Part shown: positions 47,356 to 57,654 of the stretch, piece by piece
How the letters are laid out: each line of letters begins with the position of its first letter
Numbering within the stretch: position 1 is the first letter of the stretch
Assembly: GCF_008831285.2 (NCBI RefSeq)
Contig: NC_045141.1
Span: 11,582,106-11,646,105 of the forward strand
Direction of reading: 5' to 3'
Source: Nymphaea colorata
Taxonomy: Eukaryota > Streptophyta > Magnoliopsida > Nymphaeales > Nymphaeaceae
Length of the DNA: 64,000 bases
The notes under the pieces: generated by a model
What the model was told of the DNA's origin: nothing
Seen by the model: the letters and a program-made list of their open reading frames with translations, nothing else
Databases searched by the model: none
Made by a program: the position numbers and the translations under genes

Positions 47356-48605
47356 GTAGAAGGCTTTCTCTTGTTTAACTTTTTTTCCATTTTATTTTTC
47401 AATGGCCTCTTTAAACTTCAGACTGAATGTTTTATGATTCAGGTTTTTCCTTAGTAGTGTATTACATTGTTTGGTTTTAGTTTGACAAAGTTGGTGCTGG
47501 CTGTCCAGACATTGCACTTTTGTTGCTAGCACAGGGATTTTTAAATTTAATACCAGAAAAAGGATTGTTGAGGTGGAGATGTTGTACTTCCGTCTCTTCT
47601 GTAGCGTGATATACGCCTGGATCATGAATTTCAGCAAGTTTTATGTTCCAGTACTCTGGAGTAGGAGAATTGAGGCTTCGAGAATGACCACCCTTCAGCC
47701 TTTCACCATTGCTGCAGGATATGGCTCACATTTTGCATCTGATGCCAGAGGCCCGAGTGAATAATGGATCTGTCACTTGTGCTGTTTATTTGGCATCACT
47801 CTTGCTGAATGTCTAGGAGACTGAGAAGCTTTACAGAGCATAACAAACAGAAGATATTCAGACGTTGACATTCATGAGTAGTACTTACAGATTGACTTGA
47901 GTATAGCACTTCCTACGGCTGTGGACAATGATTGTATTGAATGCTAATTCCTGTTCTTACTTGCTGTTGGTTGATCAGTTCAATGTCAGCTTGTTTCTGT
48001 GACTTGTTTTAGGTTCTATTTAGTTTAGAATCTTTAGATAATCAGATGCTATGCCCATATCTAGGAGAATAATCCTACAACATCTAGCTTCCAATGGTTT
48101 GGTCGAATTCGAGCCTTGTGTAGTCCGGTATGGATTCTGCCTGTTTCTTAAAACCAAGTAAATCATCCTTGTCTTATAGCTGTAGTGCATCTTTACTTCA
48201 AGTAGACTGCCATGCACCTGGTGCAGGTATAAACAAGGTTCACTGTAGTAATTGATGGTTGCCCTAATTCAAACTTGTAAATTTCTCTTATGTATATATA
48301 TATAGGATAGAGAGAGAGTTGGAGGGAGAGACTGCATTCCACACCCTTGTTTTTTTTTTTGATAAAACATCTGTAGTCACACTCATATGAGTCATGACAG
48401 TCTTATAGTGGGATTGTCAGTTTGAGGAGACAATTGGACCTTCTTTCTTTTTGCTGTCAATTTAATTGGCTGGATTGCATCAATTATCAAGTGATCCGCT
48501 GGTAATTCTGTTCCTCATATTGCTTTGGAAGATCATCTCTTTTTATGCTGAACCTTTTTCTTGGTTTTTTTTCTCACATTATTTTGCACTTATCCTCTTC
48601 TGTAG
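47356..48605 (+). other. CLPB4 intron 5 (1.25 kb)
   Basis: GT-AG intron without a recognised transposon; a short TA/GA run lies near 48290-48320. Confidence 0.88.
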
Positions 48606-48756
48606 CTGATTTCATTGGATATGGGCTCACTGATTGCTGGAGCAAAATTTCGTGGGGATTTTGAAGAGAGACTGAAAGCTGTTTTAAAAGAGGTCACTGC
48701 ATCAAATGGTCAAATCATATTATTTATTGATGAGATCCACACAGTTGTTGGTGCAG
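48606..48756 (+). CDS. CLPB4: CLPB4 exon 6: pore loop and Walker B of AAA+ domain 1
   Basis: Residues 334-383 plus one base. It contains LDMGSL, the pore-loop segment [13 protein letters not shown] (Phe at about 348 in the aromatic position that threads substrate) and Walker B IILFIDE (about 370-376), then HTVVGA. The acceptor is CTGTAG and the donor CAG|GTTGG. The next expected residues (A/G-MDGAMDA) do not appear before the window ends. The middle domain, second AAA+ domain and C-terminus, about 600 residues in the family, therefore lie further right or are lost. Confidence 0.95.
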
Positions 48757-49189
48757 GTTGGTAGATATGTTTTTGTGATGATTACACGTATTTGAGGTTT
48801 AGGTTTTTTTTTTCCCTTGTTCTGTGAAGTGTGAAGTTAGTATTTGTCAATAATAACCTCAAATATAGGAAAAACATGGCTGAGTAAGAAAAAAGGAAAG
48901 CCGTTTCAACATAAAAATCTCAAAGATAAAAGTTCCTGGAATGAAAGTAGAGAAAGGTGTAGAATCCAGAAGCATTTTTTATTGGCAATGAAACTGATTT
49001 GCAGTCTTCTATGTTGCTGGACTCTGTCTTCTCAGCCAATTTGAATTGAACGGGTGGCAAACTGATTCAGTTCTTGCTAACTCAAGAGTGACTTAAAGTT
49101 GTCAAGGCGCTGCCTAAGCCATGCCTAGGCTGGCCTAGGCGCCAGCACACCTAGTCCATGTATTGATAATTTCTTATGATTTTGTTATA

Positions 49190-50030
49190 ATACCTCCTGT
49201 TATGCCTGTTATATGTTGTAATACAATTTGTTGTTCCTATTATATGTATTGTAAATTGTAATACATGTTATATGTATATACTGTTATGTACAGTCTGTTA
49301 TACCTGTTATATAGTATTGCATCAACCTATTATATGTATATATATTGTTAGCCTGTTATATAATATGTAGTATCGTAATACCTGTTATATGTATATGTTA
49401 GTATGGTTATGTACCTATATGTATTGTTACTGTTATGTACTTAAATGTATACTATTGTGTACTGTTAGGCTTTTGTATTATATTACGTTTTCTTTAAGTA
49501 CAGTTTGTTATATGACTTTATCTGTGATATTATATAACTTATATGTAAATATATTATGTAAATAGTCTATCTGTTTTATATATGTTTCTGTTTCTGATTT
49601 CTGATTTCTAATTTCAGTTTGAATTGATAGTTTCTTATGTTTATCTTTCTGTTATATGACTGGCTCTGAAGCCATTTCTGTTATATACTAGTAGTTTATA
49701 TGACTGTCTGGTTTCTAATTTTCTAGTAATATGTATACTGTAATATGTTATAGCTGTTTCTGGTAATATGTACGGCTGTTTCTAGTAATATGATTAACCA
49801 TTAGTAGACTGTTATGTATTCTGTTTATGATTCATGTTACGTATTGTATTTTATTGTATAATACAGTCTGTATTACTTTTTAGACTCTTGTACGTATTCT
49901 GTCTATGATTGTGTTACACACTGTAATATGTAATATCTATTATATTGTTATATACTGCTTTAGTAATATGTATACTGTTATATACTATAATATGTAATAT
50001 GTAATATGTATTATACTGTAATATGAATTA
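49190..50030. repeat. Cryptic repeat region rich in TGTTATATGTA
   Basis: About 840 bp dominated by irregular repeats of CTGTTATATG, GTAATATGTA and TATGTATACTG, without a fixed period. Confidence 0.8.
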
Positions 50031-50144
50031 GATTACATTTAATGAGCAACGTTAAACTTCTATTGATTTTATATATTCAATGAAATCAACAATTAATTTT
50101 TTATTGTTTAAGTTGATTATGCTTGTTATAATACTATTGTCCAC

Positions 50145-50399
50145 TGTTAGAATATCTTGTAATAGGGGGCGCAGATACCGAGGCTGGCTCGGTACCCTAG
50201 GCGGGCTCTCTACCTCTCTCTCTTATAATCTCCACTTATTGTAAATTTGTTGATTAAGTTGAAATAATCTTCTCTCTCCTAGGGTTGCGGTTTTGCCCCT
50301 AAGTTAGAGCTTCTCCGTGGTTTTTCACCTCTTCCTGAGGTTTTCCACGTATATCTTGTGTTTTGTCTTCGTTTTCTTCTTCTATTGCATGTTTCTACA
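50145..50399 (+). repeat. 5' LTR (255 bp)
   Basis: Lacks about 32 bp present in the 3' LTR; otherwise very similar. Confidence 0.95.
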
Positions 50400-50447
50400 T
50401 GGTATCAGAGCCAGCAAGTGTGGGATTTGTTCTGTGATCGTGTGATT

Positions 50448-50519
50448 CCGCCGCTGCTGGTGTTTCCGCCGCCGCTGGAGTTTCCGCCGCCGCTATCGTT
50501 TCCGCCGCCGCTGGTCTCC
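50448..50519 (+). repeat. 18-bp minisatellite in the copia leader
   Basis: Four tandem units of the form CCGCCGCCGCTGGAGTTT lie between primer site and gag. Confidence 0.85.
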
Positions 50520-50722
50520 CGCCGCCACCGTCGCTGTGTTGTGCTTTCTCGCCGCTGGTTATCCATGTGCCGCCATCGCCGTCGCCTGTTATAGTGCCGC
50601 CGCCGTTCCATCCCCGTCGTCTTCTTGGCGCTGTTGCCTCCTGTGCCATCGTCGTGGTTCTTGGGCCACAATCCTGGTCGTGTTTCCTGGTGCTGGTTTT
50701 TTGTCTCTCTTTGGTGATCCTG

Positions 50723-53700
50723 ATGGCAGAAGAAATGACTCCCAAGATCGATGTTGCCTTTGACACAAACAACAATACCAAGAGCGAGCACTTGCCGGTT
50801 CAAGTCACCTCCATTCGGCTGGATAAAGACAACTATCTCTCTTGGTCTGCTGCACTCGAAATAGGGATAACTAGTCGCGGTCATCTTCCCTATATCACGG
50901 GAGAGAAACCTGCGCCCAGTAAAGCAGATCCTCGATGGGCGACTTGGGCATTGGAAGACAGTCAAGTTAAGGTGTGGATCATTAGCTCTGTTTCTGCTGA
51001 TATTCAGCCACTTATTTTGCGAAAGTCGACCGCCTATGATATGTGGACTGTGCTTGCGAGGATGTATGGCCGTAAGAAAAGGGTCCTGCGTACGTACCAG
51101 ATTAAACGTAGCATCTACTCCTTTAAACAGGGTGACTTGTCTGTGGCATCCTTCTATGCAGCCCTGAAAACTAAATGGGAGGAACTGGACTATCATGTGA
51201 ATGATGACTGGAATTGTGGTTCTGATCATGCCTTGTACTGGGAAAAAGAATGGATGGACCGGACCTTTATTTTTCTTGGAGGTCTGCGTGATGAATTTGA
51301 ATCCATTAGGAGTCAAATTCTCAACTGTGATGAGATCCCTGGGATTGAGGAAGTGTATGCTCGGGCGGAATCTAGGGAACAACGACGTCAGGTGATGCAT
51401 ATTGACTCTAGTCATGGGAGTTCCCCCTCAGCCTTTGTTAGCCGTACTTCAGGGATTGGACAGCGTCCTGTTCGACGTTGTAGTCATTGTAACAAGTTGG
51501 GGCATTCTGTTGATTTTTGTTGGGATATTCACCCTGAAAAGCGGCTTACCCGTGGTCGTCCTCCTTTTAGTCGGCGGGGTCCTCCTGTGCCTGCTTCTAA
51601 TCAGGGTAGCTCCTCGAGTGTTGAAAAATCAAAGCTCTCCTCTGATCAAATCAAGGAATTGCAAGCGTACATCAGCCGACTATCTATGGCCTCTACTACT
51701 CCGGAGGAGGCATCCATGTCTGAGGGAGCTAAGTTAGCCCAAGCTCTTGTTGCCACAAGCGATCAAGGTAATTCCTCTCTTGGTGATTGGATTGTTGACA
51801 GCGGAGCTACGCATCATATGACAGGGGACCCTAAGATGTTTCAAGAATACAAATTGTCTTCCGGGCAGCAACGCATGTCTATGGCTGATGGGTCTTCTAT
51901 TTCTATGGCTGGAAAAGGGAGTTTGTCCTTGTTGAATAAATACCGTCTTCATAATCCTCTACATGTTCCCAATATCCCTGTGAATCATCCCTGTGAATCT
52001 GTTATCTGTCAGCAGTATTACCAAAGAACTCAATTGCAATCTAATCTTCTATGTTGATCGTTGTTTCCTGCAAGACTTAGTGACGGGGAAGAAGATTGGG
52101 ATTGGTTCGGTTATTGATGGACTCTACAGACTGCCCGTGCAGGTTGCTTCTGCTCTAATTTCAGCCACTAGTGGACAGTTGTCAGGCGTGGAGGACAGAT
52201 CTACTATCATGCGATGGCACGAGCGGCTGGGACATCTCCCATTCCAGTTGATCAAGAAATTGTTTCCTAGTTTTTTTACTTCTGTTTCCATGGACTCCTT
52301 CACCTGTGAAGTGTGTCAGTTGGCTAAACATGTTAGGGCTTCGTACCCTATTCTTTCAATAAAACCACCCGTCTGTTTGCTTTGGTTCACTTTGATGTTT
52401 GGGATCCTTCGGGAGTATCCACTTGTCGTGGTTTTCATTACTTTATGACTCTTATTGATGACTACTCCCATTGTACGTTCGTGTACCTGTTGAAAGAACG
52501 TAGTGAAGTTTCTGTCATTGTCAAAAATTTTGTTGCATTTGTTGAGACCCAATTTCAGACATCTGTTCAGGCTTTTCGCACTGATAATGCTCGAGAGTAT
52601 GTCTCCCAATCCCTAAATGACTTCTTGAGGAGCAAGGGTATTGTTCATGAGACGTCCTGTAGTTACACACCTCCCCAAAATGGCGTGGCTGAACGGAAAA
52701 ATCGCCATTTATTAGATGTCACCCGGGCTATTATGTTTCATAGACACGTTCCTAAGCACTACTGGGGTGATGCTCTTCTCACTAGTGCCCACCTTATTAA
52801 TATAGTGCCTACTCGTGTGTTGAATGGCCGTTCTCCTTATTCTGTGCTCATGCCCACTCATAACCCTTGGCCTCTTACTCATCGGGTGTTTGGGTGTATT
52901 TGTTTTGTCCATGATCACAGTCCTACCCTCAAGAAGCTTGACCCTCGGTCCATCAAAGCTGTCTTTTTGGGGTATTCCTCAACTCAAAAGGGATACAAAT
53001 GTATTGATCCTATCACTTTCAAAATTTATGTCTCCCGGGATGTTACCTTTCATGAACATGAGGCGTACTTTCCTGTGAATCCTCTTCAGGGGGAGTGTAT
53101 AGGCAACAGTGTGGAAGAGTATTCTTCAAACCAACTGATTCAGTTTATGGATTTCTTGGACTACAAGGTTAGTCACAGTGTGGCAGACACAGTCAGAGAT
53201 GATAGAGACAGTCATGTGGAAGGGGGCTCTGGGGATGAACAGCCCACTGCCTGTGATCATTTGTTTGGCCAGGTGTACACCAGGAAGAAGAAAGATGTGC
53301 TTGAAGATGTTGATGTAACCAATCCCAATCCTATGAGTTCCCCGAATGAACCAAGTCCACTAAATGAAGATCTTCCTATAGCCGTGCGCAAGGGAACCAG
53401 GTCATGTACTTCTCACCTCATTCAGAGATTTGTTTCATATGCAAAACTCAGCAAGGATTACAAATGCTTTATTACTTCCTTGTCTATGTCTGTGATTCCC
53501 AGGTGTGTGGAAGATGCTAAAGAGAATCCTAAATGGCTACAGGCCATGACAGATGAGATGAATGCCTTGGCAAAGAACAACACTTGGGAAGTGGTTGATA
53601 TTCCCAAGGGGACTCACTTAGTTGGTTCCAAGTGGGTGTTTAATGTGAAGTACAAACCTGATGGTACTGTGGAACGGTATAAGGCTCGTCTAGTGGCAAA

Positions 53701-55046
53701 GGGGTTCAGCCAAAAATATGGAATTGATTATCTTGAAACCTTTGCTCCTGTTGCTAAACTGAAGACAGTGAGGGACATCTTAGCACTAGCAGTGCAAAAG
53801 AAGTGGAGCATGGACCAGCTTGATGTCAAGAATGCATTCCTGAACGGCCATCTAGAGGAAGAGGTCTATATGAGCATGCCTCTTGGGTATGCCCAAAGTG
53901 GAAAATGTTGTCATTCTCAAGAAAGCCTTGTATGGACTAAAGCAATCTCCTAGAGCATGGTTTGAAAGACTGAGGGTAGTAATGAAGACTAATGGATACA
54001 AACAGGGAAACGGTGATTACATCCTATTCATTAAGCAGAGAAATGGTCTGGTGAGCCTTCTTCTTTCTTGTATATGTTGATGATATGATTGTCACAGGTG
54101 ACGACGAAGAAGAGAAAAGGAAGATGAAGGAGAGGTTAGCTGCTGAATTTGATCTTAAAGATCTGGGTAAATTAAGGTACTTTCTGGGAATAGAGATTGC
54201 TCGATCAGAGACAGGACTTATTATGAGCCAAAGGAAGTACACTCTGGATCTTCTAAAGGAGAGAGGTAAACTGGGATGCGGGCCCTTCTAACTCCAATGA
54301 AGTCTGGTACAAAGCTAAGTATCAAAACTGGTAATATCCTGGATGAGGAAGGAAAAGGACGATATCAGAGGCTAGTTGGTAAGCTTATTTATCTTACTCT
54401 TACTCGCCCTGATATTACTTATGCTGTGAATGTGTTGAGTCAGTTTATGCATGCTCCTACTGATTGTCACTGGAAGAGTGCAGAAAGAGTGTTGGGGTAC
54501 CTAAAGAATGACCCAGGGAAAAGGTTACTGTATACTCAGCAGGACCAACTGAATATTGAAGGATACTCTGATGCTGATTTGGCAGGGTGCACAGATACTA
54601 AAAGGTCTACCACAGGGTACTGTATCTTTCTGGGGGGTAACCTGGTGGTATGGAGGAGTAAAAGGCAGGAAGTCTGCTCTAGATCCAGCACTGAGGCCGA
54701 ATACAGGGCAGTTGCTATGGGGGTTACAGAAATGTTATGGCTAAAGATTCTTCTAGCAGATATTGGGGTTGAAATGAAAGAGAAGATGAAGATGTATTGT
54801 GACAACAAGTCTGCGATTAACCTAGCTAATAATCTTGTTCTTCATGACATAACCAAACATGTGGAGATAGATCGTCATTTCATACGGGAACGCATAGATT
54901 CAAAGGAATTGATCCTGCCTTATATGAAGTCTGAAGATCAAGTTGCAAATGTTTTAACTAAAGCCCTATGTACATCTCAATTTGAAAAGAATGTTAGCAA
55001 GCTTGGCATGTTCGACATGTATGCCAAGCTTGAGGGGGAGTGTTAG
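50723..55046 (+). pseudogene. Frameshifted copia gag-pol
   Basis: Gag begins at ATG 50723 (MAEEMTPKID). It is followed by the zinc knuckle CSHCNKLGHSVDFCW, protease IVDSGATHHMTG and MRWHERLGHLP of the pre-integrase domain. Integrase ([36 protein letters not shown]), RT ([20 protein letters not shown] split by a frameshift) and RNase H (SDADLAGCTD, CSRSSTEAEYRAVA, DNKSAINLA) follow. Frame changes occur near 51980, 52370, 53885, 54060 and 54285. Domains are otherwise complete, so decay is moderate. Confidence 0.92.
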
Positions 55047-55327
55047 AATATCTTGTAATAGGGAACCGGGTCAGGATATGGACCCGGTCCCATGGGCGTG
55101 GATACCAAGGCTGGCTCGGTACCCTAGGCGGGCTCTCTACCTCTCTCTCTTATAATCTCCACTTATTGTAAATTTGTTGATTAAGTGGAAAATAATCTTC
55201 TCTCTCCTAGGGTTGCGGTTTTGCCCCTAGGTTAGAGCTTCTCCGTGGTTTTTCACCTCTTCCTAAGGTTTTCCACGTATATCTTGTGTTTTGTCTTCGT
55301 TTTCTTCTTCCATTGCATGTTTCTACA
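55041..55327 (+). repeat. 3' LTR (287 bp)
   Basis: Retains a hairpin-forming segment (ACCGGGTC, 8-bp loop, GACCCGGT, about 55075-55098) that is deleted from the 5' LTR. Confidence 0.95.
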
Positions 55328-55387
55328 TCCACATTTCAAATATTAGTAATACTAATAGACTAATAGTTAATCAAAATAACTTGACAT

Positions 55388-55436
55388 CTATGTCATATAG
55401 GTATGGGTGTGGGTACAGACCATTTTCAAAAAACTT

Positions 55437-55476
<40 letters not shown>

Positions 55477-56630
55477 AAAATAGCATATTCATAAATCATG
55501 AAACCACCCCTCCAATAAAAAGTTCACAGTTTAAACTTTAAAGGAACCATTCAAGTAGAAAGATCAACTATTGCTCCTACAGCATGCTCATCGATCCATG
55601 GGCAACCATTTATTGAGGTAACATAGCAGAACCTGATTCATGACCCAGCAAGATCCAAGACAGAAATTAAGTATTCCGTTCTACACAAGACACCAATGGT
55701 CACATATAACCACACTCAATATTTCCTGTCAAAGACATACAATCAAATGGATTCGTAATGTTTCTATTAGTAACATATTGGTTATAGGAGAGCGTGGCAG
55801 CCAACGGCACCCTTCCATGACAAAAGTAGATACTCAAAAAAATAGAAGAGGATCACTATGAAATATAAAAACTGGTGAGAAACAAGAATGATCATTAACG
55901 ACATTTTCCGCTAGTTCTGTATATTTTCATGAACGTCAGAGAAAGAGACAAAATATTTAACAGGGCCAACAAAGCTGCAAAATCGAGCCCTAATTCAGAT
56001 GAATACACAACGAAAAAAGTAACGGAACCAACCGAAAAAAAAAAGCCGAATTGAGCCCTAGTTCAAATGAATCAAGAGATTGAGTAGGCAAAAAAGGCCC
56101 ACATGACCCAGAAAAATTGCCTCAGGTAATCAAAATATTGAGCAAAAAGTGCCAAATAATATATAGAGCGAGACGATCATGTCACTCGGAATCCTTGATA
56201 GTCGAATACAATCGTCGACGAAACTATTGAACTTTTGTTGAAGGCCCCTTTCTCCGTCGACAACTTATTTTCTCTCTTGGATTTTAACAGGACCGGACTC
56301 TTGCAGTTCAGTGCGATACTATAAAAATTTATAGGCGTCGCCCTTGGCTGGAGAAGTCGTTGGTCATCGGAGAAGTTGCCATTTGCTAGAGAAGTCGTTG
56401 TTCACCAGAGTGGAGCGCTGTCGTCAGTTGCTGTGGTTGAAATGCAGAAACCGTTGAGGGCTCTGTGTTTTCTCTTTAATGTACCTTAACCAGTAGACGT
56501 TTTCAAGCCGATTCCGAAAATGGACGGTATGTACTTGGATACGTTGAACATACCCAGGTGTACCTAAGTGCATACCGGTACCTATACTAGTATTGTACCG
56601 GTACGGTGCATCAGAGCAGTACGCGTGTTG
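55388..56630. mobile_element. Possible hAT-like element, copy D, interrupted by the next copia
   Basis: The left end CTATGTCATATAGGTATGGG resembles the other CTATGT termini, with GGGTGTGGGTAC just inside. Toward the right, TACCGGTACC repeats and a GC-richer stretch (56190-56420) recall the inner parts of copies A-C. The right terminus is not seen: the sequence runs straight into a copia LTR at 56631, so the other end may lie beyond 64000. No target duplication can be tested. Confidence 0.4.
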
Positions 56631-56824
56631 TGTTACATAAGAAGGAGCAATACCCATGTTGATAAAGTTAAGAGAACTAATCTTTGATTAACATCGAAAG
56701 AATCCCTAACTCCTCTTTATATAGACTAGAGGAGAGGGATAAGTTACAAGAAAGTCATTAAAAGAAACATTATTACACAAGTGCCCTCTCAAGCCTAATA
56801 CTGAGTATAAACACGTCTTAACAC

Positions 56825-57204
56825 TCCCCCTCAAGTTGGAGCGTATATGTCAAACAAGCTCAACTTGGAACAACAACTTTGGAATGGTCCTCTTGCAAGA
56901 GCTTTAGTAAAAATATCAGCAGTTTGCCCTGTAGTTGAAATATGGGAGGTGCTTACAAACCCCTTTTGAATCATGTCTCTGGTATAGTGACAATCTACTT
57001 CAACATGCTTGGTTCTCTCATGGAAAGCAGGATTATTAGCAATAAACAGAGCAGCTTTGTTATCACCTAACAATTGCATAGGAAGAGGCACTTCCACAGT
57101 AAGATCCAACATCAGAGATCTAACCCACATAACTTCAGCAGTAGCCTGAGCCATAGCTCTATACTCAGATTCTGCACTTGATCTGGCAACCACTGTCTGC
57201 TTCT
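56825..57204 (-). pseudogene. Outer copia pol, RNase H end (separated by insertion)
   Basis: Continues the frame of 62833-64000 with QTVVARSSAESEYRAMAQ, then DNKAALFIANN, ERTKHVEVDCHY and DIFTKALARG, to a stop next to the polypurine tract. It has no start codon of its own. Confidence 0.9.
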
Positions 57205-57256
57205 TGATAGAAATGTAGCACCAATATCTGTAACCCGAAAACAGCACTCACGCAGG

Positions 57257-57296
<40 letters not shown>

Positions 57297-57654
57297 ACAA
57301 GAAGAAACTGAGGAGAAGAAGCCGTAGCCAAAATGGTTTGCACGGCCTCTATTTATAATCTCATTTTCAGAATTCTAAGAGTCTCCAATTGTAGAATCCT
57401 AAGAGATTTCACAAGCTCCAAGGACATTAATTACATCATAGAAACCTAAGAGACTTCACATATTACAAGGATATTAACTACAACATAGAATCCTAGGAGA
57501 CTTCCCATATAACAAGGATATTAACTATAACATAGAATCCTAGGAGACTCTTCACATGTCACAAGGACATTAAATATTTTAACACATTCTACAAGGAGGT
57601 GGAATCCTAAGAGACTCCTCTTCAACGTGCTGGTGAAGGCTTTATATTTTAACA
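57205..57654 (-). repeat. 3' LTR of the young copia
   Basis: 450 bp, TGTTAAAATATAAAG...TTTCTATCA on the minus strand, including a GA microsatellite (57260-57290) and a TATA-like segment near 57355-57345. The pol stop codon (TGTTAA) lies in its first bases. Confidence 0.96.

Larger units (their letters stand above)
50145..55327 (+). mobile_element. Ty1/copia element with target duplication TCCAC
   Basis: LTRs 50145-50399 and 55041-55327 (TGTTAGAATATC...TTTCTACA) are flanked by the 5-bp duplication TCCAC (50140-50144 and 55328-55332). The primer site TGGTATCAGAGCC (50400-50412) matches tRNA-Met. The polypurine tract TTGAGGGGGAG (55030-55040) precedes the 3' LTR. It lies in sense orientation inside the CLPB4 intron, so its LTRs could supply a promoter or poly(A) signal to the host transcript. 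The coding region has about five frameshifts. Confidence 0.95.

Noticed and set aside
26433-48756. Plastid ClpB3 or cytosolic Hsp101 instead of mitochondrial ClpB4
   Set aside because: Hsp101 lacks a transit peptide. The Arg/Ser-rich, acid-poor N-terminus and the sequence after it fit ClpB4 better, although ClpB3 is not formally excluded without an alignment.
50405-51415. A 336-codon open frame on the minus strand
   Set aside because: It is antisense to copia gag and leader, which carry clear domain motifs on the + strand.
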